Origin: Streptomyces inusitatus
GTDB lineage: Bacteria; Actinomycetota; Actinomycetes; Streptomycetales; Streptomycetaceae
NCBI RefSeq assembly: GCF_014651115.1
Contig: NZ_BMWG01000001.1
Span: 62,001 to 126,000 of the forward strand
DNA: 64,000 nucleotides
Reading direction: 5' to 3'
In this document: positions 52,023-59,195 of the stretch, piece by piece
How positions within the stretch are numbered: position 1 is the stretch's first letter
Layout of the letters: each line of letters opens with the position of its first letter
The notes under the pieces: model-generated
Database searches by the model: none
What the model saw: only the letters and a program-made list of their open reading frames with translations
What the model was told of the DNA's origin: nothing
Translations under genes and position numbers: made by a program

Positions 52023-52613
52023 TCAGGGGCCTGCGGCCATCGCGTGCGCGCCGCCCAGCAGCGCGTCGAAGGCGTCGAGCAGCTCCCGGAGCGGGGTCTC
52101 GCCCCAGGAGGTGAGCGCCAGGGCCGTCGCGAACACGGCCCCCGCGTGCAGACCGCCGGAGCCGTCGGGGCCGCCGGAACCGCCAGGGCCGTCGGGGCCG
52201 TCGGGGCCGTCGCTCATGAGCGTCCGCAGCGGCCCCTGGTCGCCGCCCGCCCAGGCGCGTACGGCCCGCGAGAGCGCGGGCCGGTGCCGGGCCGGGGCCG
52301 CCTCGGTGATCCGTTCGGCGGTACGCACCACATCGGCCGGGGCGAACGCGCGGGGCGCGGACATCACCGTGCCGACGACGACGCCCAGCATCTCGCAGAG
52401 CACCGCGCGCAGTTCGGTCCGCGCGGCCGGGCCGAGTCCGCCGAGGACCGAGGAGACGGCCGGGGCGTCCTCGCGGGCGTACGCCCGCACCAGCGCCACG
52501 CCCCGGTGCGCGGCCTCGCGCCGGAGCGCCGCCCCCGGCTCGGCGGCGCGGCGGCCGTCGGGCCCGGGCGGGCGGCCGTCGGCCGCCGGGCGGCTTTCAG
52601 GAACGCGACGCAA
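52023..52613 (-). CDS. Unknown protein under a MerR-type promoter
   Basis: 196 residues from a TTG at 52613, chosen because AGGAAGGGG lies seven bases upstream and the promoter described below would start transcription about 24 bases before it. Mostly helical and Ala/Arg-rich (VALVRAYAREDAPAVSSVLG, LRAVLCEMLGVVVGTVMSAP). A Gly-X-Y run with GPDGPDGPG, encoded by a 9-base repeat, interrupts the C-terminal third. One cysteine only. No signal peptide. I do not recognise the family. Confidence 0.6.
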   Translation of the reverse strand: MRRVPESRPAADGRPPGPDGRRAAEPGAALRREAAHRGVALVRAYAREDAPAVSSVLGGLGPAARTELRAVLCEMLGVVVGTVMSAPRAFAPADVVRTAERITEAAPARHRPALSRAVRAWAGGDQGPLRTLMSDGPDGPDGPGGSGGPDGSGGLHAGAVFATALALTSWGETPLRELLDAFDALLGGAHAMAAGP

Positions 52614-52643
52614 GGCCGTACCCCTTCCTCTGGAGACTCCCCG

Positions 52644-52674
52644 ATTCTCGGACTTCAAGTCGACTTGAAGTCAA
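52644..52674 (-). promoter_or_regulatory. SoxR/MerR-type promoter with palindrome in a 19-bp spacer
   Basis: On the minus strand, TTGACT (52674-52669), a 19-base spacer and GAGAAT (52649-52644). A perfect 22-base palindrome (arms GACTTCAAGTC and GACTTGAAGTC, 52651-52672) covers the spacer. The over-long spacer with a centred dyad is the hallmark of MerR-family activation, and the inner CTTCAAGT/ACTTGAAG resembles the SoxR box CCTCAAGT/ACTTGAGG. Confidence 0.75.
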
Positions 52675-52691
52675 GCGCCCGGCCGGAAGGG

Positions 52692-53303
52692 TCAGCCCTG
52701 AAGCCGGGCGGTGATGGTCGCGAGGCGCTGTCCCTGGTAGCGGGCGGCGTCCAGGATGTTCTCGCCGGGCAGATCGCCGGCGCCGGAGGCGTGGGCGGTG
52801 CCGTACGGGTTGCCGGTGGCCGCGTAGACGCTCTGGTCGGTGTAGCCGGGCGGCACGATGAGCGAGCCCCAGTGGTAGAAGGTGTTGTAGAGGGCCAGCA
52901 GGGTCGACTCATTGCCACCGTGCAGGTTGGAGGCGCTGGCGAAGGCGCTGGCGGGCTTGTCGGCGAAGACGCCGCGCTGCCAGAGGCCGCCCGTGCCGTC
53001 GATGAACTGCTTGAGCTGCGACGCGACATTGCCGAAGCGGGTCGGCGTGCCAAAGGCGTAGGCGTCGGCCCACTCCAGGTCCTCGTGGGACGCGATCTCG
53101 ACGTCCTTGGCGGCGTCGACATGGGCGCGCCAGGCCGGGTTGGAGTCGATGGCGGCGTCGGGGGCCAGCTCGGTCACCCGGCGCAGCCGGACCTCGGCCC
53201 CCGCCTTCTCCGCGCCTTCCGCGACGGCCTGGGCGAGGTGGTGCACGCTCCCGGTCGACGAGTAGTAGATGACGGCGATCTTGGGGGATACGGCGGCGGT
53301 CAT
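52692..53303 (-). CDS. wrbA: NAD(P)H:quinone oxidoreductase (WrbA)
   Basis: 204 residues. Flavodoxin-fold, FMN-dependent two-electron quinone reductase: IAVIYYSSTGSVHHLAQAVA binds FMN phosphate, and GTPTRFGNVASQLKQFIDGT, AFASASNLHGGNESTLL and YHWGSLIVPPGY are WrbA signatures. ATG 53303 is chosen; the frame is open upstream through the operators but without similarity. Divergent from a TetR gene, with two matching palindromes between them, so repression by that TetR is likely. Confidence 0.93.
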   Translation of the reverse strand: MTAAVSPKIAVIYYSSTGSVHHLAQAVAEGAEKAGAEVRLRRVTELAPDAAIDSNPAWRAHVDAAKDVEIASHEDLEWADAYAFGTPTRFGNVASQLKQFIDGTGGLWQRGVFADKPASAFASASNLHGGNESTLLALYNTFYHWGSLIVPPGYTDQSVYAATGNPYGTAHASGAGDLPGENILDAARYQGQRLATITARLQG

Positions 53304-53339
53304 GACGGCCCTCTCTGCAACGACGCACAAGAATGGAAA

Positions 53340-53353
53340 CGGATAGCTATCCG
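53340..53353. promoter_or_regulatory. TetR operator candidate, wrbA-proximal
   Basis: CGGATAGCTATCCG, a perfect 14-base palindrome 37 bases upstream of the wrbA start. It shares the arms CGGATA/TATCCG with the second site 60 bases away. Confidence 0.75.
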
Positions 53354-53399
53354 CTTCAGTGAAGGTACGTGATTCAATGAAGCCTTGGCAAGCGGCAAC

Positions 53400-53413
53400 C
53401 GGATACTTATCCG
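53400..53413. promoter_or_regulatory. TetR operator candidate, tetR-proximal
   Basis: CGGATACTTATCCG: same 6-base arms as the first site with a different central pair, 88 bases upstream of the tetR start. Confidence 0.75.
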
Positions 53414-53501
53414 TTAGTCTTGTACCCGGAGAAACCCACCAAAGCGCCCCGAGCCAGGCAGCACGCCGGGCGGCCGAACGAACAGAACGGAGCCCCTGTT
53501 C

Positions 53502-54224
53502 GTGCACCCTTCCGAGCCCGGGCCTGAGCCCTGTCCGCCCGATTCAGCCCCTCCGGGCGTCCGCTCGTCCGGCGCCGACGGTCACCGCGCCGACGGCCGT
53601 CGCGTGGACGTCGCGATCATCGGCCACTCGCTCCTGGGCGGCCCCGACCCCGCGCCCGCCGCCCCCCGCGCCGACGCCGTGCACAACCGCCGCAAGATCC
53701 TGGACGCGGCCGCCCGCATCGTGGCCGACGAGGGCCCCGAGGCCCTCACCATGAACGCGGTCGCCCGCGCCTCCGGCGTCGGGGTGGGCACCGTCTACCG
53801 GCGCTTCGGCGATGTGGCCCAGCTCTTCGCGGCCCTCCTGGACGAGCGGGAGCGGCAGTTCCAGACGGCGTTCATGGCCGGGCCGCCGCCGCTCGGGCCC
53901 GGCGCCCCGCCCGGGGAGCGGCTGCGCGCCTTCCTCCACGCGATGGTGGACCGCGTCGTCGAACAGCGGGAGCTGCTGCTCGCCGGGGAGAGCGCCTCCC
54001 CCGTCGGCCACTACGACCACGACGCCCATCTGGCCCGGCACACCCATGTGACGATGCTCGTCCGTCTCCTCCGCCCCTCGGCCGACGCCGCGCTGACGGC
54101 GCATCTGCTGCTCGCGCCGACCGCCGCCGGCCTGATCACCCATCTCACCCTCGGCAGGGGCCGGAGCCCGCAGCAGCTCAAGGACGGGCTGGACACCCTG
54201 CTCGACGGGGTGCTGAGCGGCTGA
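53502..54224 (+). CDS. TetR family repressor (divergent from wrbA)
   Basis: 240 residues. A 55-residue Pro/Ala-rich extension precedes the HTH at about residues 60-105 (RRKILDAAARIVADEGPEAL, MNAVARASGVGVGTVYRRFG). The C-terminal ligand domain carries several His residues (GHYDHDAHLARHTHVTMLVR). GTG start with a CGGAG site; a start nearer the HTH is possible. Likely regulates itself and wrbA through the CGGATA-TATCCG pair, perhaps in response to quinones. Confidence 0.88.
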   Translation: MHPSEPGPEPCPPDSAPPGVRSSGADGHRADGRRVDVAIIGHSLLGGPDPAPAAPRADAVHNRRKILDAAARIVADEGPEALTMNAVARASGVGVGTVYRRFGDVAQLFAALLDERERQFQTAFMAGPPPLGPGAPPGERLRAFLHAMVDRVVEQRELLLAGESASPVGHYDHDAHLARHTHVTMLVRLLRPSADAALTAHLLLAPTAAGLITHLTLGRGRSPQQLKDGLDTLLDGVLSG

Positions 54225-54252
54225 CGCCTCGCCGGCGGGACGGTACGCCGAC

Positions 54253-54293
54253 GGGGCGTCGCGCCGCGCGGCGAACACGCGGCACGACGCCCC
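54253..54293. terminator. Bidirectional terminator between tetR and RNHCP genes
   Basis: 16-base arms (54253-54268 and 54278-54293), 15 of 16 paired, nine-base loop, located between two convergent stop codons. Confidence 0.75.
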
Positions 54294-54305
54294 GGCGGGA
54301 GCGGC

Positions 54306-54746
54306 TCAGAGCGCCAGCAGGGCGCGTACAGGAACGCTGGAGTCGGCCAGCGGCCGTATCGCGATCCGTACCAGGGCCAGGGCGTTGTCGTCCCCGGCGA
54401 TCCGGTTGGCGCTCAGCTCCCCGCAGGAGAGACAGGAGTGGATGATCATCCACTCGCCGTCCTCCCGTACTGACATGCTCAGCGCGGTCATCCGCCCCCG
54501 GCACGCCGAGTCGCGGTCGCCCGGCACCCGCCGGTCGACATGGAGACTGGCGAGACAGTTCGGGCAGTGATTGCGGTGGGCGGTGCCGGGCGCGGCCAGC
54601 GGCACATCGAGCCGGCAGCCGACGCAGCGGAACGCGTCCCCCGCCTCGCCGCCCCGGCCGTGCAGCACGTCCTTGTGCCGCTGGGGCCGGGTGGATCCCC
54701 GCCGTCCGTGACGGTGGTTGTCGTCGCTCTTCTTCTTTCGTGGCAC
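54306..54746 (-). CDS. RNHCP domain protein (downstream copy)
   Basis: 146 residues. The name motif is intact: FRCVGCRLDVPLAAPGTAHR then NHCPNCLASLHVD, followed by CRGRMTALSMSV, EWMIIHSCLSCGELSANRIA and GDDN. Three CxxC pairs could bind zinc. The N-terminus is very basic (PRKKKSDDNHRHGRRG), suggesting nucleic-acid binding. GTG start with GGAGG ten bases upstream. Function unknown. Paralogous to the gene 46 bases upstream. Confidence 0.85.
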   Translation of the reverse strand: MPRKKKSDDNHRHGRRGSTRPQRHKDVLHGRGGEAGDAFRCVGCRLDVPLAAPGTAHRNHCPNCLASLHVDRRVPGDRDSACRGRMTALSMSVREDGEWMIIHSCLSCGELSANRIAGDDNALALVRIAIRPLADSSVPVRALLAL

Positions 54747-54792
54747 GGCCGTCTCTCCTCCGTCCTTTCCGTTCCGTCCTTCTTCCGCCGTC

Positions 54793-55203
54793 TCACATGT
54801 CCCCGAAGACTTCGAGCGGGAAGGGCGGCTGGGCCAGCGGCCGGACGGCCATGCGCATCAGGATGAGCTGGTTGTCGTCGGCGCAGACGGGACTGGAGGT
54901 GAGTTCGTCGCAGCGGGTGCAGCGGTGCACCACCATCCAGTCGCCGTTTCTGAGCACGGCGATGGAGATGGGCGTCATCCGCGACCGGCAGTCGGAGGGG
55001 CCGCCCTCGACATGGTCGTGGATGTGCTGGGAGTGCAGACAACTGGGGCAGTGGTTGCGGTGGGACCCGTCGGGCCCGAGGGTGGCCACGGTCAGTCCGC
55101 AGCGTACGCAGGTGAATGTGCTGGTGCGCAGCGCCGGGCTGGGGTCGGCGACCGGTCCGGTCGGGGAGAGGCGGTGATGAAGGTTCGGCTTGTCGATGGA
55201 CAC
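54793..55203 (-). CDS. RNHCP domain protein (upstream copy)
   Basis: 136 residues. FTCVRCGLTVATLGPDGSHR, NHCPSCLHSQHIHDHVEGG, CRSRMTPISIAV and DWMVVHRCTRCDELTSSPVC match the neighbouring paralogue motif by motif. The GTG at 55203 is used because AAGGAG lies eight bases before it. It lacks the basic N-terminal tail of the other copy. The two form an apparent two-gene operon. Confidence 0.85.
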   Translation of the reverse strand: MSIDKPNLHHRLSPTGPVADPSPALRTSTFTCVRCGLTVATLGPDGSHRNHCPSCLHSQHIHDHVEGGPSDCRSRMTPISIAVLRNGDWMVVHRCTRCDELTSSPVCADDNQLILMRMAVRPLAQPPFPLEVFGDM

Positions 55204-55569
55204 TCGGATGGCTCCTTGCTGGGGCTTGTCGCATGGGCAGCAAGAGGAGGCCGAGCGGTCTTCGGCGAGGCGTTGGCCGGTGGCGTCCGGGCGGCAGGGC
55301 ACGGCCGCGCACCGTCGTACGTCCGACGTCGGTGACGTGAGCTCAGATCAGTTCAGGCCAAAGAAGGCGGGCTGACACCCAAAAGGTCAGGGTCAGCGGC
55401 CGGACGGTCGGACGGTTCGCCGAGAGGGGCTCGGCGCGGGCCGGGGCATACATCACTGCTTTCCAGGGCTCGACCGAGCCCGGTGAGGTCCATCGGGGGG
55501 ACACCGGTGAAGGCGGCGGCCAACGTAACAACAGTCCGCCGGGCCGCACCACCGAATTACGGCTCGCCG
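55204..55569. other. 366-base region between the RNHCP and Mrp operons
   Basis: Holds the RNHCP promoter side and the 3' flank of mnhG. A few imperfect inverted repeats but no convincing gene, terminator or promoter hexamers were seen. Confidence 0.4.
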
Positions 55570-55944
55570 TCATCGCGGCTCCCCGTCCGCCGGGGGCCGG
55601 CCGCTCAGCTGCTCGTCCAGCTCGTCGAAGAGCAGCCCCTCCCGGCCCACATGGCCGGTGCGATAGGCGACCCGGGCCACCAGATGGGCGGCGACCGGGC
55701 CGGTCAGGAGCTGGAAGAAGCCGATGAGCCCGAGCGTCCCGAGGTCGATGCCGCTGCGGAGCCGCAGCGCCACCCCGGCGAGCACCAGCAGCATGCCGAG
55801 CGACTGGGGGTTGGTGGCGGCGTGGCCCCGGGAGAGCACATCGGGCAGCCGCAGCATGCCGATCGCGCCCAGCAGGCTGACCGCCGCGCCGAGGAGGAGG
55901 AGCACCGCTCCGGCGGTGTCGGCGGTCTGCTCCCAGCCGCTCAC
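55570..55944 (-). CDS. mnhG: Na+/H+ antiporter subunit G
   Basis: 124 residues with three transmembrane segments; GAIGMLRLPDVLSRGHAATN is the MnhG/PhaG signature, with P and R residues typical of the family. GTG start overlapping the mnhF stop. Last gene of the Mrp operon. Confidence 0.93.
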   Translation of the reverse strand: MSGWEQTADTAGAVLLLLGAAVSLLGAIGMLRLPDVLSRGHAATNPQSLGMLLVLAGVALRLRSGIDLGTLGLIGFFQLLTGPVAAHLVARVAYRTGHVGREGLLFDELDEQLSGRPPADGEPR

Positions 55945-56279
55945 CGGCGCTCATCCCGTACGCCCGGCCCCGACCCCGTACCCGTGGGGCTGTCCGGGGC
56001 GCGGTCGCGGACCGCGATGAAGCGGGCGATGCCGACCGAGCCGGTGAACCCGAGGAACGCCACCACCAGCATGATCGGGAAGTAGTAGGCGTCCCGGGTG
56101 AAGGCGGACCGCACCCCGATCCCCGCGATCATGAGCGCGGCGAAGACATCGAGGGCCATCGCCCGGTCCAGCATCGAGGGGCCGCGCCAGATGCGGTAGA
56201 GCACCAGCGCCCCCGCGACGACGATCATCACCGCCGCCGTCGTCAGCAGCGCCTGGTCCACGGTCTCGGCGGCGCTCAT
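55941..56279 (-). CDS. mnhF: Na+/H+ antiporter subunit F
   Basis: 112 residues, three transmembrane helices. VLYRIWRGPSMLDRAMALDV and GFTGSVGIARFIAVRD are MnhF/MrpF motifs. Overlaps mnhE and mnhG by four bases each. Confidence 0.93.
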   Translation of the reverse strand: MSAAETVDQALLTTAAVMIVVAGALVLYRIWRGPSMLDRAMALDVFAALMIAGIGVRSAFTRDAYYFPIMLVVAFLGFTGSVGIARFIAVRDRAPDSPTGTGSGPGVRDERR

Positions 56280-56872
56280 CGCCCGCCCCCCTCGGGGCGC
56301 GGCGCACGGCTGACGCGGGCGATCTCGTCCCGGTCACCGAAGGCCCGTACGGTCAGCTCCTCCATCCGCCACACCGAGCGCCGGGCGCGGTCCGCCGCGT
56401 CCGGGTCGTCGGCCTCCAGGATGTGGACGAAGAGGGTGGCGTTGGAGCGGCGCACCTCCACCACCGATCCGTCGGGGACGTTGGAGACGGCGACCGCCGT
56501 CGCGGTGAGCATCAGATCGCTGCGGCAGCGCAGCGGGACCGCGAGCACGGCCGCCCGGTAGGGCCTGCTGTCGAACATCTGCCGGGAGACCTTCAGCCCG
56601 GAGGTGTACATGTCCCACAGCAGATGGACCACCAGCCGGGCGATGCCCAGCGGATGGAGCCGCAGCCCCAGATCGACCGAGGGCAGCGGGAAGAGCAGGC
56701 AGAGGACCACGGCCACCGCGAACCCGGTGATGACATTGGCCCAGCTGAGATTGCCCCACAGCAGCACCCAGACGACGGCGAGCCAGGTGATCAGCGGCAG
56801 CTCCAGCACCCGGCCGTGCCCCACCGCACAGCTGAGCGGGGGCAGTTCCGGATCACGGAACTTCAATGTCAT
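56276..56872 (-). CDS. mnhE: Na+/H+ antiporter subunit E
   Basis: 198 residues. N-terminal membrane segments (LPLITWLAVVWVLLWGNLSW, ANVITGFAVAVVLCLLFPLP) and a C-terminal cytoplasmic ferredoxin-like domain (VLAVPLRCRSDLMLTATAVA, NVPDGSVVEV, LFVHILEADDP), as in MrpE. ATGA overlap with mnhD. The first 20 residues before the membrane helix are a small extension. Confidence 0.92.
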   Translation of the reverse strand: MTLKFRDPELPPLSCAVGHGRVLELPLITWLAVVWVLLWGNLSWANVITGFAVAVVLCLLFPLPSVDLGLRLHPLGIARLVVHLLWDMYTSGLKVSRQMFDSRPYRAAVLAVPLRCRSDLMLTATAVAVSNVPDGSVVEVRRSNATLFVHILEADDPDAADRARRSVWRMEELTVRAFGDRDEIARVSRAPRPEGGGR

Positions 56873-58590
56873 CGGCCGAGCACCGCCTCGATGTAGGGGG
56901 AACGTTCCAGGAGTTCGGCCGCCGCCCGGTCGGTGAGCGAGGTGAAGGGGTCGCCCAGCACGGTGTACGCGAGCGAGAGCAGCACCAGGGCCGCCGTCGC
57001 CCAGGTCATGGTGGCCGGCAGCCGGTCGGTGGTGGTCGTGATGGTCCGGCCGAAGAGGGTCGCGGTCACGGCCTGTCCGGCGGGCCGCCCCCGGCTCCTT
57101 TCCCTTTCCCTTTCCCTTTCCCTTTCCCTTTCCCTTTCCCGGTCCCGGTCCCGATCCGCGTCCCGGTCGCGGTCGCCACCCGCCTCCCGGTGCACATCGC
57201 CCGTCTCGTCGCCGCAGTCGTCGTGGGTGTCCCGTTCCTCCAGGACCGTGCCCCGGGCGGGCTCCTCCGGCGGCGCGGTCCGCCAGAAGGCGAGGTTCCA
57301 GACCTTGGCCATGACGTACAGCGTGATCAGACTGGTCAGGGACGCGGCGGCGACCAGGGTGTACGACCAGCCGTCGGCCGTGGCGACACCGGCCCGCAGC
57401 AGCTGGAGCTTGCCGATGAAGCCCGACATCGGCGGGATCCCGGCGAGGTTCAGCGCGGGCAGGAAGAAGAGCACCGCGAGCGCCGGGGCCGCCCGGGCGA
57501 GACCGCCGACCCGGGTCAGCTCGGTGGTCCCGGCGCGCCGCTCGATCAGCCCGGCGACCAGGAACAGGGCGGTCTGCACGGTGATGTGGTGGACGACGTA
57601 GACGATCGCGCCGCCGATCCCGTCGCGGGTGCCGAGTCCGATGCCGAAGACCATGTACCCGATGTGGCTGATCAGTACGAAGGAGAGCAGCCGCTTCAGA
57701 TCGGTCTGGGCCACCGCCCCGAGCACCCCCACCAGCAGCGAGGCCAGGGCGGCGGCGAGCAGCAGATGCCCCAGCCGGTTGCCGGGGAAGAGGAGGGTCT
57801 CGGTGCGGAGCATGCAGTACACGCCGACCTTGGTGAGCAGTCCGGCGAAGACGGCCGTCACCGGGGCGGGCGCGGTGGGGTACGAGTCGGGCAGCCAGGC
57901 CGCCAGCGGGAAGACGGCCGCCTTGACCGCGAACACGGTCAGCAGCGCGGCCTCCAGCAGGGTGCGTACGCCGACGGGCAGTTCCGCCAGCCGCAGGGCG
58001 AGCTGCGCGAAGTTGACCGTGCCGGCCGCCGCGTAGGTCAGGGCGACGGCGGTGAAGAAGATCATGGACGAGATCAGCGAGACGACGACATAGGTCGAAC
58101 CGGCCCGCAGCCGGGAGGCGGTGCCGCCGAGGGTGAGCAGGACGAAGCTGGAGACCAGCATGATCTCAAAGCCGACGTACAGATTGACCAGGTCACCGGC
58201 GAGGAAGATGCACGAGACCCCGGACACCAGCACCAGATAGGCCGGGTGGAAGACGGCGATCGGGGTGCGGTCGTCCCGGTCGGCCATGCCCTGGCCGAGG
58301 GAGTACACCAGTACGCACAGGGTCACGGCCGACGAGACGGTCAGCATCAGCGCCGACAGCCGGTCCGCGACCAGGGTGATGCCCAGCGGCGGCGCGAAGT
58401 CCCCGAGGTGGACGGCGAGCGGGCCGCCGGTGTCGGCGGCGATCAGCAGGGTCACGGAGAGCGCGAGCACGGCGGAGAGCACCACCACGCTGACGATCCG
58501 CTGGCCGCGCGGAAAGCGGATTCCCAGGGTCAGCCCGAAGCCGGTCGCGAGCAGCGGGAGCAGCACGGGCAGCGGTACGAGAGCGTTCAT
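56869..58590 (-). CDS. mnhD: Na+/H+ antiporter subunit D with expanded charged loop
   Basis: 573 residues. A NuoN/NuoM-type proton-pumping subunit with about 14 helices; SAVTLCVLVYSLGQGMADRD, the Lys and His in PLAAWLPDSYPTAPAPVTAV, and LKRLLSFVLISHIGYMVFGI are typical. Between the penultimate and last helices (about residues 445-510) lies a highly charged insertion, ending in an Arg-Glu/Arg-Asp repeat encoded by seven tandem GGGAAA units. The usual family loop is much shorter. Because the unit is six bases, copy-number changes would not shift the frame. Confidence 0.92.
   Translation of the reverse strand: MNALVPLPVLLPLLATGFGLTLGIRFPRGQRIVSVVVLSAVLALSVTLLIAADTGGPLAVHLGDFAPPLGITLVADRLSALMLTVSSAVTLCVLVYSLGQGMADRDDRTPIAVFHPAYLVLVSGVSCIFLAGDLVNLYVGFEIMLVSSFVLLTLGGTASRLRAGSTYVVVSLISSMIFFTAVALTYAAAGTVNFAQLALRLAELPVGVRTLLEAALLTVFAVKAAVFPLAAWLPDSYPTAPAPVTAVFAGLLTKVGVYCMLRTETLLFPGNRLGHLLLAAALASLLVGVLGAVAQTDLKRLLSFVLISHIGYMVFGIGLGTRDGIGGAIVYVVHHITVQTALFLVAGLIERRAGTTELTRVGGLARAAPALAVLFFLPALNLAGIPPMSGFIGKLQLLRAGVATADGWSYTLVAAASLTSLITLYVMAKVWNLAFWRTAPPEEPARGTVLEERDTHDDCGDETGDVHREAGGDRDRDADRDRDRERERERERERERERSRGRPAGQAVTATLFGRTITTTTDRLPATMTWATAALVLLSLAYTVLGDPFTSLTDRAAAELLERSPYIEAVLGR
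57099..57140. repeat. Seven TTTCCC hexamer repeats within mnhD
   Basis: Seven perfect tandem copies of TTTCCC, followed by degenerate GGTCCC/GGTC hexamers to about 57175. On the coding strand they read as alternating Arg and Glu codons. A/T-richer than the surrounding sequence. Confidence 0.9.
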
Positions 58591-59195
58591 CCGGAACCTT
58601 TCTCACCCGGCCCCGGGGGGACGGACGGACCGGCCGCGCGGTCCTCCGGGTCCTCGCCCAGGATGTCGTCCCACAGATCGCCGGAGGCGTCGCGCGCCCT
58701 GGCCTGGAGTGCCCGGTCCTCGCGGAGCACGGCGCGCAGCCGGCGGCGCTCGGAGCGGTATTCGGCGAGGTCCCCCTCGGGTCCCCGGCCTCGGGGCCCG
58801 TGCCGCTCGCGCAGGGCGGCCCGCTGCTCCTGGACCTCCGCGCGGAGCGCGACCCGGCGGTCCTCGATGTCGTCCTGGACCTCGTCACTGCCGCTGACGC
58901 GCTGGCTGCGGTACGCCATGGCCAGCAGGAACGCCGTGGTGGCGAGGGTGATGACGATGGCGGTGAGCGCGATCGCCTGGGGCAGCGGATCGGTGACCCG
59001 GGACAGCTCCACCCCCGGGTAGAGCAGCGGTGCGAGCCCGGCCGCGCCGCCCGCGCCCAGCATCAGCAGATTGATCCCGTTACCGAGGATCACCGCGCCG
59101 ATCAGGATCCGGCTGAGCGCGCGCATCAGCAGCAGCACCCCGCCGACCGCGCAGAGCACCCCGGCGGTCACCAGCAGACTGAGGCTGACGGTCAC
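58587..59195 (-). CDS. mnhC: Na+/H+ antiporter subunit C with charged C-terminal tail
   Basis: 202 residues. The first 100 are a complete MnhC/NuoK-like three-helix subunit (ALSRILIGAVILGNGINLLM, DPLPQAIALTAIVITLATTA). The remaining 100 are a highly charged Arg/Glu/Asp tail absent from most MnhC proteins (about 110-120 residues). GTG start overlapping the mnhA stop (GTGA); stop overlapping the mnhD ATG. Confidence 0.92.
   Translation of the reverse strand: MTVSLSLLVTAGVLCAVGGVLLLMRALSRILIGAVILGNGINLLMLGAGGAAGLAPLLYPGVELSRVTDPLPQAIALTAIVITLATTAFLLAMAYRSQRVSGSDEVQDDIEDRRVALRAEVQEQRAALRERHGPRGRGPEGDLAEYRSERRRLRAVLREDRALQARARDASGDLWDDILGEDPEDRAAGPSVPPGPGEKGSG

Noticed and set aside
57099..57175. 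Possible CRISPR-like array
   Set aside because: Uninterrupted six-base tandem repeats without spacers, inside the mnhD coding sequence.
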